DNA from: Bacillota bacterium
GTDB taxonomy: Bacteria > Bacillota > Clostridia > Acetivibrionales > DSM-2933
Reading direction: 5' to 3'
DNA length: 64,000 bases
NCBI GenBank assembly: GCA_023430975.1
Contig: JAEYYB010000138.1
Span: forward strand, 1-64,000
In this document: positions 18,177 through 27,423 of the stretch, piece after piece
Layout of the letters: each line of letters opens with the position of its first letter
How positions within the stretch are numbered: position 1 is the stretch's first letter
The notes under the pieces: generated by a model
What the model saw: only the letters and a program-made list of their open reading frames with translations
Databases searched by the model: none
Told to the model about the DNA's origin: nothing
Position numbers and translations under genes: made by a program

Positions 18177-20483
18177 TTATTTTTCAAAACTAAGTTCACA
18201 TAGGTTATTTTCACTGTTGCCATTAGCGGCCTTATGCACTGGGTAGAGCTGGTATTTCCTCTTTCCGTTATCTGAATCGTTATCGGATATGGATAAATTC
18301 CAAGGTATAGTTGTTCCGGCAAGATCTTCTACAGGCAATTCAACTGCCACTTCCAAAACTTTGCCGTCTTTGCTCCATGCAGCTTTTGCATTACCTTTAT
18401 AGCTTCCTACATCAATATCTTTACCAACAATGGTACGGAGAATTTTTACTGTATCTTCGGGTCTTATTGATACCTCTACATTGTCATTCTCTGCTGCGTC
18501 AGCATTATCGGTGACTGTTTTATCATCAACTCTGGTGATATAAAGGAAAACAGTGTTTTTGTCAAATATGGCCTTCCATTCAGCATAACAGTCATCGTTG
18601 TTCTTTGGAGATGATTGATCCTTGAGGTTTAACTGGTTATATGCCAGCTTGTATTTAACGGCATTGTCCCAAACGCCTGGATCCTCAACACCATCAATGG
18701 TAGGAGCTTTTAATGCTTTGCGTGCCATAAACGGTGGAAGTGTATACTCCTTTGCAGTAGGCTTTTGCTGTTCACTAACAAAGTTTAATGCTGCAAGATC
18801 TTTTCCTTGCCAGCTGGTGTTTGCTCCATTCACCGGATACAGCTGGAATGATCTTCCGCCTGTGAAGTCATCACTGTCCGTAATTGCAGTGTTCCATCCT
18901 ATTGTCACCCCTGCCAAATCCTCTTCAGCAGGCATTTCTATGGAAAATTCAAGAATCTTTCCGTCTTTGCTCCATACTGCTTTCCTTTCACCTGCAGCAG
19001 GGTTGAAGGACCAATCTTGCCCTATAAGGCTTCTAATTTGGTTGACTTCTCCGTTATGCTCTAAAAATAACTCAACACAATCATTTTCATATTCTGTTGC
19101 AGCCTCTGAAACAGTCTTGTTATCATTTCGTTCTACCATTCCATAAAACTTGTTTTTATTATAAACAATTCTCCAGGAGCCGCTGACATTCTTCAAGTCT
19201 TCAGTCGGACGCAGGTCGTTTTCATTTAACTGGTTATATGCAAATGGATATACTACTGCGTCCTTCCATTCTTCAGGATCATACTTACCATCTATGACAG
19301 GAGGCTTGGAAACGGGGTTAGCGGCAAATGGAGGAACTATAACCCTCTTTTTCAAAGCTTCTTTTTTAAGTTTTTCATAGTCTATTTTTACAGGCCCTTG
19401 CTTTAAAGCATTGACTAAGGCAGTGTATGCTGGCTTGGGCTTGTACTCTTTGTCGAAAATATGAGCATCCCCAGACTCAGGATATGTTTCAGGTACCCAT
19501 GAATGCTTGTCTGTAAGTCCCCACATTGTAAATACATTTACCTTGTCAAAGTTTAAAGCTATATTCATCAATTGTGAGTAAGCTTCTGCCTGATTCTTAA
19601 GCTGGGTTTCATCGGCATAACCGTATATGCGGAAGTCAACTTCGGTAAAATCAACTTCCAACCCCAAATCAGTAAACCTTTTTACATTATCATAAATGCT
19701 GCCCATGTCAGGAGGGGTTTGCATATCGAAATGGCATTGGAAGCCAATTCCGTCAATGGGTACTTTTTTGTCAAGAAGCTCTTTTACAAACTTGTAATAA
19801 TAGTCGGACTTAACGCCTTTTTCTTCGATGAAAAAGTCATTCATATAAAGTTTGGCATCAGGATCGGCTTCGTGAGCCCATTGAAATGCCTTTTCTATGT
19901 ATTCCGGTCCGATTTTTTCCAGCCATAATGTATTTCTTAAAGTATAAACGTCGATAACCTCATTCACAACATCCCAGGCATGGACCTTTCCTTTGTAGTG
20001 ACCTACAACGGTTTTGATATGGTTTTCCAGGATTTTTAGAAGTTCTTCCTTGGAGAAATCGCCGCTGGTGAGCCAGGAAGGATTTTCGATATGCCATACG
20101 AGAGTATGTCCTCTTACCTTCATGTTGTTGCTTATAGCAAAATCAACAATTTTATCGGCCCCTTTAAAATCAAAGGTATCCTTTTTAGGATGAATGAATC
20201 CCCACTTCATTCTGTTTTCAGGAGTTATAAAATTGTAATTTTCTTTCAGAGCCTTTGCGTACTGGGGTTCATCAAGAAAGTTTGGCTCAATGGCAGCACC
20301 AACAAGCATGCCGCGTTGGTCGGCCAATTGCCTCAGATTATCAGTTGTACTGTTGGGAATTTTGCTGCTTGGCTGGCTTACTGAAGCTGTGGTATTTGGT
20401 TTTTTGTTACTGCTACTGCATCCTGTAAGTGAAAAGGAAGCAAGAAGAAGCAGTGAAAGTGTAAGGTGTAACGCTTTTTTCAA
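18177..20483 (-). CDS. Lipoprotein GH10 xylanase with two CBM9 domains
   Basis: The TTG at 20483 is chosen as start because GGGGAGG (20491-20497) lies seven bases ahead and the product then begins with a clean lipoprotein signal, MKKALHLTLSLL, with lipobox LTGC (Cys22); an ATG at 20507 lies upstream of the ribosome site. The GH10 endo-beta-1,4-xylanase domain spans about 45-375, with acid/base Glu175 in WDVVNEVID and nucleophile Glu281 in VDFTEVDF. Two CBM9 domains (about 395-575 and 590-768) follow, each with PxIDGxxDPxxW and an N-Q-L strand. There is no dockerin, so this enzyme is expected to be tethered to the cell membrane outside the cellulosome, trimming xylan fragments near the cell. 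The neighbour galU is probably unrelated. Confidence 0.93.
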   Translation of the reverse strand: MKKALHLTLSLLLLASFSLTGCSSSNKKPNTTASVSQPSSKIPNSTTDNLRQLADQRGMLVGAAIEPNFLDEPQYAKALKENYNFITPENRMKWGFIHPKKDTFDFKGADKIVDFAISNNMKVRGHTLVWHIENPSWLTSGDFSKEELLKILENHIKTVVGHYKGKVHAWDVVNEVIDVYTLRNTLWLEKIGPEYIEKAFQWAHEADPDAKLYMNDFFIEEKGVKSDYYYKFVKELLDKKVPIDGIGFQCHFDMQTPPDMGSIYDNVKRFTDLGLEVDFTEVDFRIYGYADETQLKNQAEAYSQLMNIALNFDKVNVFTMWGLTDKHSWVPETYPESGDAHIFDKEYKPKPAYTALVNALKQGPVKIDYEKLKKEALKKRVIVPPFAANPVSKPPVIDGKYDPEEWKDAVVYPFAYNQLNENDLRPTEDLKNVSGSWRIVYNKNKFYGMVERNDNKTVSEAATEYENDCVELFLEHNGEVNQIRSLIGQDWSFNPAAGERKAVWSKDGKILEFSIEMPAEEDLAGVTIGWNTAITDSDDFTGGRSFQLYPVNGANTSWQGKDLAALNFVSEQQKPTAKEYTLPPFMARKALKAPTIDGVEDPGVWDNAVKYKLAYNQLNLKDQSSPKNNDDCYAEWKAIFDKNTVFLYITRVDDKTVTDNADAAENDNVEVSIRPEDTVKILRTIVGKDIDVGSYKGNAKAAWSKDGKVLEVAVELPVEDLAGTTIPWNLSISDNDSDNGKRKYQLYPVHKAANGNSENNLCELSFEK

Positions 20484-20520
20484 AAAAATTCCTCCCCTTG
20501 TATTCAATTAAATTAAATAA

Positions 20521-20562
20521 AAATGGCTTACATACGCCCTTTAAAGGATATGCAAGCCATAA
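20521..20562 (-). terminator. Terminator of galU
   Basis: On the minus strand ATGGCTTGCAT and ATGTAAGCCAT pair around CCTTTAAAGGGCGT and are followed by TTTTTAT, directly after the galU stop. The GH10 promoter must lie in the remaining 38 bases or rely on read-through. Confidence 0.7.
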
Positions 20563-20571
20563 TGAATTTAT

Positions 20572-21441
20572 TTAAAACTTATCAATAACCTTTGTCAAAT
20601 AGGTTTTAAAATCATCTTTTATATCATCCCTGGTTAATGCATATTCAACAGTGGCTTCTAAGAAACCTAGCCTGTTTCCGACATCATATCTTTTCCCCTC
20701 GAAGTCATAGGCATATATTGCCTCATTGCTTATAAGGCTCTTAAGAGCATCCGTCAATTGAATTTCCCCACCTTTACCCGGTGTAGCACTTTCAAGGAAA
20801 TCGAAGATATGTGGAGATATAATATACCTTCCGAGGATAGCTATGTTGGAAGGTGCATGCTCAATATCAGGCTTTTCTACAAGATCCTTAACCTTATAAA
20901 CCCTATCATCAACCTGTTTGCAGCTAACTATTCCATACTTTGGAATATCTTCCTGCGGAACATGTTGAACTCCTAAAACTGTAGTTTTGTACTCGTTATA
21001 TATGGAAATCATCTGTTTTAAGCAAGGAACTTCCGAGTTGACAATATCATCACCCAGCAAGACTGCAAAGGGTTCGTTTCCAATAAAGGATTTTGCACAG
21101 TATATAGCATGTCCCAAGCCTTTTGGTTCCTTTTGTCTTATGTAATGAATATCGACCAGATTGGATATGTCCTGTACCTGGGCCAACAGATCCTGTTTTC
21201 CCTTTTTCCTGAGTTCTTCCTCAAGCTCGTAGGACTTGTCAAAGTGGTCTTCAATGGCACGCTTGTTTCTTCCTGTAACGATAATAATATCTTCTATACC
21301 TGAATCGATAGCTTCCTCAACAATGTATTGTATTGTCGGTTTGTCTACGATAGGCAGCATTTCTTTAGGTTGTGCTTTTGTTGCAGGTAAAAACCTTGTG
21401 CCTAATCCTGCTGCTGGAATTATGGCTTTACGTACTTTCAA
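20572..21441 (-). CDS. galU: UTP-glucose-1-phosphate uridylyltransferase
   Basis: It makes UDP-glucose from UTP and glucose-1-phosphate in the cytoplasm, for envelope polysaccharides. The nucleotide-binding motif IPAAGLGTRFLPATKAQPKE is intact, with the metal-binding GDDIV, the VEKP substrate loop (DLVEKPDIEHAPSN), and GGEIQLTDAL. The length of 290 residues is standard. The TTG at 21441 gives MKVRKAIIPAAG, the usual beginning, and is placed six bases after an AGAGGTG site; a GTG three codons earlier overlaps that site. GalU/GtaB homologues are frequent in clostridia. It stands as a single gene followed by its own terminator. Confidence 0.93.
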   Translation of the reverse strand: MKVRKAIIPAAGLGTRFLPATKAQPKEMLPIVDKPTIQYIVEEAIDSGIEDIIIVTGRNKRAIEDHFDKSYELEEELRKKGKQDLLAQVQDISNLVDIHYIRQKEPKGLGHAIYCAKSFIGNEPFAVLLGDDIVNSEVPCLKQMISIYNEYKTTVLGVQHVPQEDIPKYGIVSCKQVDDRVYKVKDLVEKPDIEHAPSNIAILGRYIISPHIFDFLESATPGKGGEIQLTDALKSLISNEAIYAYDFEGKRYDVGNRLGFLEATVEYALTRDDIKDDFKTYLTKVIDKF

Positions 21442-21545
21442 AATCAACACCTCTTTCGTTGTGAAGGTATAATTAAATTGAATGCTTATATGCTACTTTA
21501 AATATACCAAATTATATAATAAACGGCAAATTAAAATAATTTACA

Positions 21546-21583
21546 TATATGAAAAGTGAATAATCTTTTACATTTTTCATATA
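21546..21583. repeat. 38-bp internally deleted copy of repeat family 1
   Basis: TATATGAAAAGTGAATAATC runs through CATTTTTCATATA. Only the outer ends remain and the central ~65 bases are missing, as expected for a deletion derivative. Confidence 0.7.
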
Positions 21584-21611
21584 GCAAATATGGGAAATTA
21601 TACACTAATGA

Positions 21612-21818
21612 TTACACATTCTTGCTCTTTTTGTAATTGTAAAAAGCTAGTGAAAACCATGCTGCGGTTAAAACAAAAGAAGCAATGGCTTTAATTAGAT
21701 CAGATCTGACTCCGGATGCCATTGACATTCTTAGATAAACAATACCTCCTGTTAAAAAAAGAAAACCTAGAAAAATATCAAGTTTATAATCAAATTTTCT
21801 ATCTGGAATTCTAGCCAT
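21612..21818 (-). CDS. Small membrane protein with two helices
   Basis: A 68-residue protein beginning MARIPDRKFDYKLDIFLGFL, with two hydrophobic helices (about 13-30 and 43-60) joined by a short loop (MSMASGVRSDLIK) and a basic C-terminus (NYKKSKNV). I do not recognise a family. The ATG at 21818 is preceded by ACGAGGTTAACT, a moderate ribosome site. It lies upstream of galU on the same strand, separated by a deleted family 1 repeat. The reading frame composition looks like a real small membrane protein. Confidence 0.6.
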   Translation of the reverse strand: MARIPDRKFDYKLDIFLGFLFLTGGIVYLRMSMASGVRSDLIKAIASFVLTAAWFSLAFYNYKKSKNV

Positions 21819-21880
21819 AGTTAACCTCGTAAAATTTATTCTCGATAATCTAATTTTACATTAATAAGGGGGATAATTCA

Positions 21881-22039
21881 ATGAATTTTATTTATGTCCG
21901 GGAAATTTATAACTTGCGTGAAACCGCAAAAAAAGCAGAACCACGCAATTATTTTGCGGTATATACAATTAATACTTTCGGTGACAATTTTTCTCATAGG
22001 TTGTATAATTCAAAGTGGTATATGATGACAATTTGTTAA
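21881..22039 (+). CDS. Possible 52-residue small protein
   Basis: ATG at 21881 has a strong AAGGGGGAT ribosome site seven bases ahead and opens MNFIYVREIYNLRETAKKAE, ending KWYMMTIC at TAA 22037-22039. The product is basic with no membrane segment, and I recognise no family. It lies just before the ABC exporter genes on the same strand and could be a leader peptide. However, its first 20 bases resemble the start of repeat family 2 (ATGTCCGGGAAATT) and it contains a hairpin (ACCGCAAAA / ATTTTGCGGT), so it could be a repeat relic. Confidence 0.35.
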   Translation: MNFIYVREIYNLRETAKKAEPRNYFAVYTINTFGDNFSHRLYNSKWYMMTIC

Positions 22040-22061
22040 TTATTAAATGTAAACCAGGAAG

Positions 22062-22994
22062 GTGATGTTTTTGGAAAAGGCTCAAGCAGCGGTCAAGTTA
22101 GAAAGTTTAAGCAAAAGAATCGGCAAAAAACTAATAATTGATAATATATCCATGTCAATGAACTTTGGAGAGGTATTTGGTCTTTTAGGTCCAAACGGAG
22201 CTGGAAAAACAACAATAATTAGAATGATTGCAGGGCTTATTAAGCCGACATGTGGCAATGTTTATATCAATGGAGTAGATGTGCAGCATGATTTTGAAAA
22301 AGCAATATTCAATATTGGAACTATTATTGAAAACCCGGAGTTTTACAAGCATTTAAGCGGGTATCTGAATCTCAAAATCATGGGAAACATGTATCCTGAT
22401 GTGAATACTGACAGAATAGATGAAGTTGTAAAAATGGTAGGATTGACAAATAGTATAAAAGATAGGGTAAAAGGTTATTCCCTCGGAATGAGGCAGCGTC
22501 TGGGCATTGCGGCAGCACTTTTGAATAATCCCAGGGTATTGGTACTGGATGAGCCTACAAACGGACTTGATCCTGCAGGTATCAGGGAAATGCGAGACAG
22601 GTTAAGAGAATTGGCACATAAGGATGGCATATGTGTGATTATATCCAGCCACCTATTAAGTGAAATGGAGCTTATATGTGACAGGTTTGCAATAATTGAC
22701 AAGGGTGTACATATTGAAACTAAAGATATTGGAATGACCGGTGATAATGAAAATCTAAGCGTAAGTATTGAGATGTTAAAACCGGTAAATCCGGCTAAAC
22801 TGGAAAAGATTTTATCTGAATTGGGTATAAGAGCTAATTCTATATCTGAAACAAATTTAAGCATTGAGCAAAGTCGTGAGGTGATATCAAAGGTTATAGG
22901 TCAACTTGTAAGGGCAGAAGTGGATATAGTTTCTGTTATTCCAAGCAAAAAGACCCTTGAAGAATACTTTATTGAAAAAACGGGGGCAAACTAA
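22062..22994 (+). CDS. ABC exporter ATP-binding protein (BcrA-type)
   Basis: A 310-residue ATPase with Walker A GPNGAGKTT, signature YSLGMRQRLGIA, Walker B VLVLDEPTNG and the H-loop ISSHLLSEME. The C-terminal extension (about 230-310) is typical of BcrA/NatA-type exporters, which power ABC-2 permeases for bacitracin-like peptides or other amphipathic compounds. The permease gene follows two bases after the stop. The start is uncertain: GTG 22062, ATG 22065 and TTG 22071 are all in frame behind AGGAAGG (22056-22062), and TTG 22071 has the best spacing. The substrate cannot be inferred. Confidence 0.9.
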   Translation: MMFLEKAQAAVKLESLSKRIGKKLIIDNISMSMNFGEVFGLLGPNGAGKTTIIRMIAGLIKPTCGNVYINGVDVQHDFEKAIFNIGTIIENPEFYKHLSGYLNLKIMGNMYPDVNTDRIDEVVKMVGLTNSIKDRVKGYSLGMRQRLGIAAALLNNPRVLVLDEPTNGLDPAGIREMRDRLRELAHKDGICVIISSHLLSEMELICDRFAIIDKGVHIETKDIGMTGDNENLSVSIEMLKPVNPAKLEKILSELGIRANSISETNLSIEQSREVISKVIGQLVRAEVDIVSVIPSKKTLEEYFIEKTGAN

Positions 22995-22996
22995 AT

Positions 22997-23965
22997 ATGA
23001 AGCAAATAAAAGTTTTTTTAAAGTTGATAAATAATGAATTATATAAAACATTCTTTCAAATAAAAACCATTGTATTTGTTTGCTTAATGGTTGCACTTGT
23101 TGGTCTGGTAGCCTACTTGAGCGTATCGATTGACAAGGGTGAAAAGTGGAGGGATGATACACAAAAGCAAATTGAAACTATTAAGAAGTCTATTTCGGAA
23201 ACTGAAGCCAAGAAGGATAAAGAGGAATTCGATATAACAATGATTAACTTTGAAAAGGATCAGCTTAAAGTTTTGGAGTACAGGCTCCAACATAACATAC
23301 CGGAAAATGCTATTACGCCTTTGAGGTTTGTATATAGTTGCAGCGATTTGGTGGTATTAATAGTGCTTTTTATGGCTATTTTTGCGTCCAACATTGTTGC
23401 AAATGAATACTCACAAGGGACAATACGTCAATTGCTGGTTAAACCCATAAAACGGTGGAAGATATTTACTGCCAAATACATTTCAGCTGTTTTGGTAAGC
23501 ATGGTTTTAACTGTGATTTTGTTCATTGTTTCTTTAGCGTTAGGATTTATACTGTTTGGGAAAAATAGCAATTCAATTTATGATGTAGTTCTTGTAAACG
23601 GTAATATTGTGGAAAGAAACATGTTAACCCATATTTTTGCTGTTGCATTTTCCAAAATCTTTACCATTTCAATAGTATGTGCACTGGCATTTCTCATATC
23701 AACAATTGTGAGGACTACGGGTCTTGCAATTATAGCCAGCTTGGGAATATATTTTGCTGGGTTTGTAGGCGGTATTATATTGAACAAATATCCTTTATAT
23801 AAATTCTTTATAACACCAAACCTTGATTTGTATCGTTATTTGCCTGGAGAATCCTTACCATATGCAGGGGCCACATTCACATTCTCCATTGTGATATGTA
23901 TTGCTTATCTTATGGCATTTCTGGCAAGCGGCTTAATTGTTTTTAATAAAAGGGATGTTTTTTAG
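22997..23965 (+). CDS. ABC-2 type permease
   Basis: A 322-residue membrane protein with six predicted helices. The first helix (about 25-45) is followed by a large extracellular loop with a charged coiled-coil region (EKWRDDTQKQIETIKKSISE), then five helices in the last 215 residues. The segment ANEYSQGTIRQLLVKPIKRW is the standard ABC-2 coupling-helix motif. It pairs with the adjacent BcrA-type ATPase in one operon. The loop size and coiled coil resemble the YhgE/BcrB-like branch. The likely role is export of a toxic amphiphile or signalling lipid, by family only. Confidence 0.88.
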   Translation: MKQIKVFLKLINNELYKTFFQIKTIVFVCLMVALVGLVAYLSVSIDKGEKWRDDTQKQIETIKKSISETEAKKDKEEFDITMINFEKDQLKVLEYRLQHNIPENAITPLRFVYSCSDLVVLIVLFMAIFASNIVANEYSQGTIRQLLVKPIKRWKIFTAKYISAVLVSMVLTVILFIVSLALGFILFGKNSNSIYDVVLVNGNIVERNMLTHIFAVAFSKIFTISIVCALAFLISTIVRTTGLAIIASLGIYFAGFVGGIILNKYPLYKFFITPNLDLYRYLPGESLPYAGATFTFSIVICIAYLMAFLASGLIVFNKRDVF

Positions 23966-23999
23966 GTTTTCATAATTATTGAATATAAAGTATATCTTA

Positions 24000-24058
24000 A
24001 AAGAGCGGTTTTGCTGTCAGCATTAGGAGTATTGTTGCGGTAAAATCACTTTTTAGTA
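24000..24058 (+). terminator. Terminator-like inverted repeat after the ABC operon
   Basis: AAAAGAGCGGTTTTGCTG and GCGGTAAAATCACTTTTTAG form an imperfect stem followed by a T run. The right arm resembles the GH10 terminator at 18111-18160, suggesting a reused module. Confidence 0.5.
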
Positions 24059-24201
24059 TAAATGGGTATTGAGATATTGATGTGAAAAAATAATTAACAA
24101 TTTTGTAACTATTTTTAAAATATAATATGTTATAATAACTGCCAAATATATAAAAGTATGTAATTGCTGCAGGTTATTCAGATAAGATTGGAGAGTGTTT
24201 T

Positions 24202-24915
24202 GTGAGCTTCATAAAGGTTTCAGGACTTAGAAAGGTTTATAGGATAGGAAACAGTGAAAAGGTTGTGGCACTTGATAATATTGAACTTGAAGTTGAACGT
24301 GGGGAAATAATATGTATATTAGGTACATCGGGCTCGGGAAAATCCACTTTGCTGAATATGCTTGCAGGGCTTGAAAAACCTACACGAGGAGAAATCATAA
24401 TAAATGGCAAGAATATTGCAAAAATGAGTGAAAATCAGCTTGCCATGTTCAGAAGGTCAACCATGGGATTTGTATTCCAATCATACAATTTGATGCCTCA
24501 TCTCACGGCATTGGAGAATGTAGCTTTTCCTCTCATGATAAAAAGTATTTCCAAAAGGGTCAGGGATAAAAAAGCCAAAGAAATGCTGCAGCTTGTGGGA
24601 CTCCATAAGCAAATAAAAAGAAAGCCATCCCAAATGAGCGGAGGTCAGCAGCAAAGGGTAGGTATTGCGAGAGCATTAGTGTCCAACCCAAAATTAATTT
24701 TTGCCGATGAGCCTACAGGAAACTTGGATTCAAGAACTACAAAGGAAGTCATGGAGCTTATTTTGTCAAAGGTTAAAGAAAATAATCAGACACTTATAAT
24801 TGTTACCCATGATGTTAACATTGCCAAGTATGCAGACAGGATAATTCATATCTTCGATGGCAACATATCCAAAGTGGAGTTAGTAGATAGGCAGCAGTGT
24901 GTAGAGCAGATATAG
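24202..24915 (+). CDS. MacB/LolD-type ABC transporter ATPase
   Basis: A 237-residue ATPase with Walker A GTSGSGKSTL, FQSYNLMPHLTALENV (Q-loop), signature MSGGQQQRVGIARAL and Walker B LIFADEPTGNLDS, closest to the LolD/MacB/FtsE class that drives mechanotransmission rather than pore transport. GTG at 24202 has GGAGAG nine bases ahead. It is the first gene of a three-gene operon with a large secreted protein and a MacB-type permease. The typical partners are FtsX-fold permeases, and one is found two genes downstream. Confidence 0.92.
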   Translation: MSFIKVSGLRKVYRIGNSEKVVALDNIELEVERGEIICILGTSGSGKSTLLNMLAGLEKPTRGEIIINGKNIAKMSENQLAMFRRSTMGFVFQSYNLMPHLTALENVAFPLMIKSISKRVRDKKAKEMLQLVGLHKQIKRKPSQMSGGQQQRVGIARALVSNPKLIFADEPTGNLDSRTTKEVMELILSKVKENNQTLIIVTHDVNIAKYADRIIHIFDGNISKVELVDRQQCVEQI

Positions 24916-24948
24916 ATAAATTTTATATAAAAATGAGGAGAAATGTTT

Positions 24949-27423
24949 ATGAGGAAATTAGTCGCATTGATATTGATTTTTGCAATTTCGTGTATGGGGG
25001 TTTATGTTAATTCTGCTGGGGAAGAAACGAATTTAGAACTTATTGTGGATGGCTTCTCAATAACAAATGAAAAAGGTGAAACCATATCTGACAAAGTTGC
25101 TAAAGGAACTTTTTATTTAAAGCTTAATTTGAAAAACAACACTGAAAAAAATCTAGAAGATGTGTATATCGAGTTAGGTGATAACAATTCATTTTCCTTT
25201 GCAACTACCGGATCTAGGATGTCGGTAGGAGTAATCCAAGTTCCTAAAGATCCGAGTGATCCAAAAGATCCTAATATAAAGTCATGTCTGCTTAAATTAA
25301 GATACAACGGTGGGACCGAATCAAAACTCCCAATTAAATTTATTTACAAAAAGGATGGGGTTCAAACAGCAGCTACCGACTACATAAACCTAAATGTCGT
25401 ACCCTATACCGAACCAGTACCAGTAGTTACCCAAGCACCCCAACCTGTGGATACCACAAAGTATGCTCCAAGCCTTATTATAGCCGACACAAAAGCAATA
25501 CCTTCAGGTAAGGCAGGAGAAAAAATTACTATAACCCTTCCTATAAAAAACATAAGCACTTATGAAGCTAGAAACGTAATTATTACAACTGAGGCGGATG
25601 ACAAGCTGCCCATCAGTACAGATAAATTGGCTTCCGCTCAGATAATTGATTCTATCGTAGCGGGAGAAACAAGGGAGGCAACTGTGACGTTTGATGTTTC
25701 TCCCAATGCCCAGGAAAAGGTTTACACGATGAAGCTTAATCTCCAGTATACAAATACCAGCAATGATGCCTATACATCCAAGGACAGCATAAATATAAAA
25801 GTTTTAAATTCACTGAAAAACTCCAGGGTAATGGTTTCTTCAATAACATCCAGCCCATCTACAATAAATGCAGGTGAGAGCACAAAGGTGACAGTTAATA
25901 TTCAGAACTATGGAAATTTACCTGCAAACGATATAAAAGTTTCATTAACCGGATTAAAGAGTGACAGTTTTGGCCTTTCTGACTCCACTGATTCAAGATA
26001 CATAGAGAAAATGAACGGTGGGGATAAGCAAACTCTTGTGTTTTCCATTAACTCTTCTTCCAAAATGGAGTCGGGAAGTTATGGCCTGGGAGTAAAGGTT
26101 GAATATAAAGATACTTCCAATACACAGTTGTCTGAAGAATCCCAGTTTTTTATTTCAGTAAATGAGCCTGAACAGTCAACATCTTCACCTGATGTTTCAA
26201 TAGCTAATCTCACAGCACCAGCTAATGCTTTAAAGCCAGGTGATAGCTTTTCGGTGATTTTTGACATAGTAAATACAGGTACTGCCAAACTGCCTAACTT
26301 GAAAGTTTCAACGGCAAGCGACAAGGAAGTTGTTCCAAAGTCATTGAGTACAAAGATTATACCTTTACTTGAAGTGGGAAAACCCCAGAGGTTGAAGTTT
26401 GACTATCTGGTCACTGATGAGGCTGTTACAAAGAACTATCCCATTTCAATAAATATTGAGTATGAGACAGGCAAAGACCCAAACAAGGTAAAGCAGACCG
26501 CAAACCAGTATGTTGGGGTATATGTTGAGGGAGCCAAGGATAAGGATAAAAAATCGGCACCTAAGGTCATAATAAGCAGATGTGTATGCAGCCCGGATTT
26601 AATTAAACCGGGAACAAATTTCAATTTGGATGTCACATTCCAAAATACAAGCAGGGTATCGGATATATCAAATCTAAAAATTGTACTGACACCTGCAGAT
26701 GGCGTTTTTATACCTGTAAACAGCGGCGGAACTTTATTTATAGATCAAATTCCCAAGGGTGGTTCAGTCCAGAAAACTATTACAATGTATGTTAAGCCTG
26801 ATACACAGACAAAAGCATACCCAATTGCTGTGGACTATGATTATGAGGATGAGAAGGGTACAGCCATAACTGCAAAGGATACTGTCAGTGTGCCAGTAAA
26901 TGTTGAGGCAAGAATGGTAATTGGAGAACTTAATATACCGATGGATGCTTTTGTAGGGCAGCCGGTAGTAATTCCGGTTAATTTCTTCAACATGGGCAAA
27001 TCAACTGTTTATAATGTTCTGATAAAGGCTGCGGGCGATTTTCAGGTTCAGTCCCCAGAATATTATGGAGGTAACTTTGAATCAGGAAAGTCAGACAATT
27101 ATGAGGTTCAATTGACACCAAATAAGCCAGGCAGCAATGCAGGGAAAATAGTGCTTACATTTGAGGATGGAAATGGAAAAAGCCAAAAGATTGAGAAGCC
27201 TTTTACCGTAAGTGTTATGGATCAAATGCAAATAGATGAAAACATGGCTGTAATGCCTGGAATGCCTGGAGCACCTGGAATGCCGGGTGAAATGCCTGCA
27301 AAGAAAGGGATAAATATTCTTTATCTGGCCATTGGTGGAGGAGGATTCCTGGTAATCCTTATCACTGTAATTGGGTTAGTGAGAAGATCAAGACGTAGGA
27401 AGGAAATGGCACTAGATGAATAA
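24949..27423 (+). CDS. Large secreted protein with repeated Ig-like domains and C-terminal membrane anchor
   Basis: The ATG at 24949 (MRKLVALILIFAISCMGVYV) has GAGGAG eight bases ahead; the ATG at 24943 is too close to it. After the signal peptide come five or six NEW3/CARDB-like beta domains of the COG1361 type, each about 120 residues and repeating the pattern LKPGDSFSVIFDIVNTGTAK. A Met/Gly/Pro-rich stretch (MPGMPGAPGMPGEMP, about residue 767-781) follows, then a transmembrane helix (about 790-812) and a basic cytoplasmic tail. It sits between the ATPase and the permease and overlaps the latter by eight bases. I infer it is the extracytoplasmic arm of the transporter, replacing the HlyD-like MacA of Gram-negatives. 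Confidence 0.82.
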   Translation: MRKLVALILIFAISCMGVYVNSAGEETNLELIVDGFSITNEKGETISDKVAKGTFYLKLNLKNNTEKNLEDVYIELGDNNSFSFATTGSRMSVGVIQVPKDPSDPKDPNIKSCLLKLRYNGGTESKLPIKFIYKKDGVQTAATDYINLNVVPYTEPVPVVTQAPQPVDTTKYAPSLIIADTKAIPSGKAGEKITITLPIKNISTYEARNVIITTEADDKLPISTDKLASAQIIDSIVAGETREATVTFDVSPNAQEKVYTMKLNLQYTNTSNDAYTSKDSINIKVLNSLKNSRVMVSSITSSPSTINAGESTKVTVNIQNYGNLPANDIKVSLTGLKSDSFGLSDSTDSRYIEKMNGGDKQTLVFSINSSSKMESGSYGLGVKVEYKDTSNTQLSEESQFFISVNEPEQSTSSPDVSIANLTAPANALKPGDSFSVIFDIVNTGTAKLPNLKVSTASDKEVVPKSLSTKIIPLLEVGKPQRLKFDYLVTDEAVTKNYPISINIEYETGKDPNKVKQTANQYVGVYVEGAKDKDKKSAPKVIISRCVCSPDLIKPGTNFNLDVTFQNTSRVSDISNLKIVLTPADGVFIPVNSGGTLFIDQIPKGGSVQKTITMYVKPDTQTKAYPIAVDYDYEDEKGTAITAKDTVSVPVNVEARMVIGELNIPMDAFVGQPVVIPVNFFNMGKSTVYNVLIKAAGDFQVQSPEYYGGNFESGKSDNYEVQLTPNKPGSNAGKIVLTFEDGNGKSQKIEKPFTVSVMDQMQIDENMAVMPGMPGAPGMPGEMPAKKGINILYLAIGGGGFLVILITVIGLVRRSRRRKEMALDE

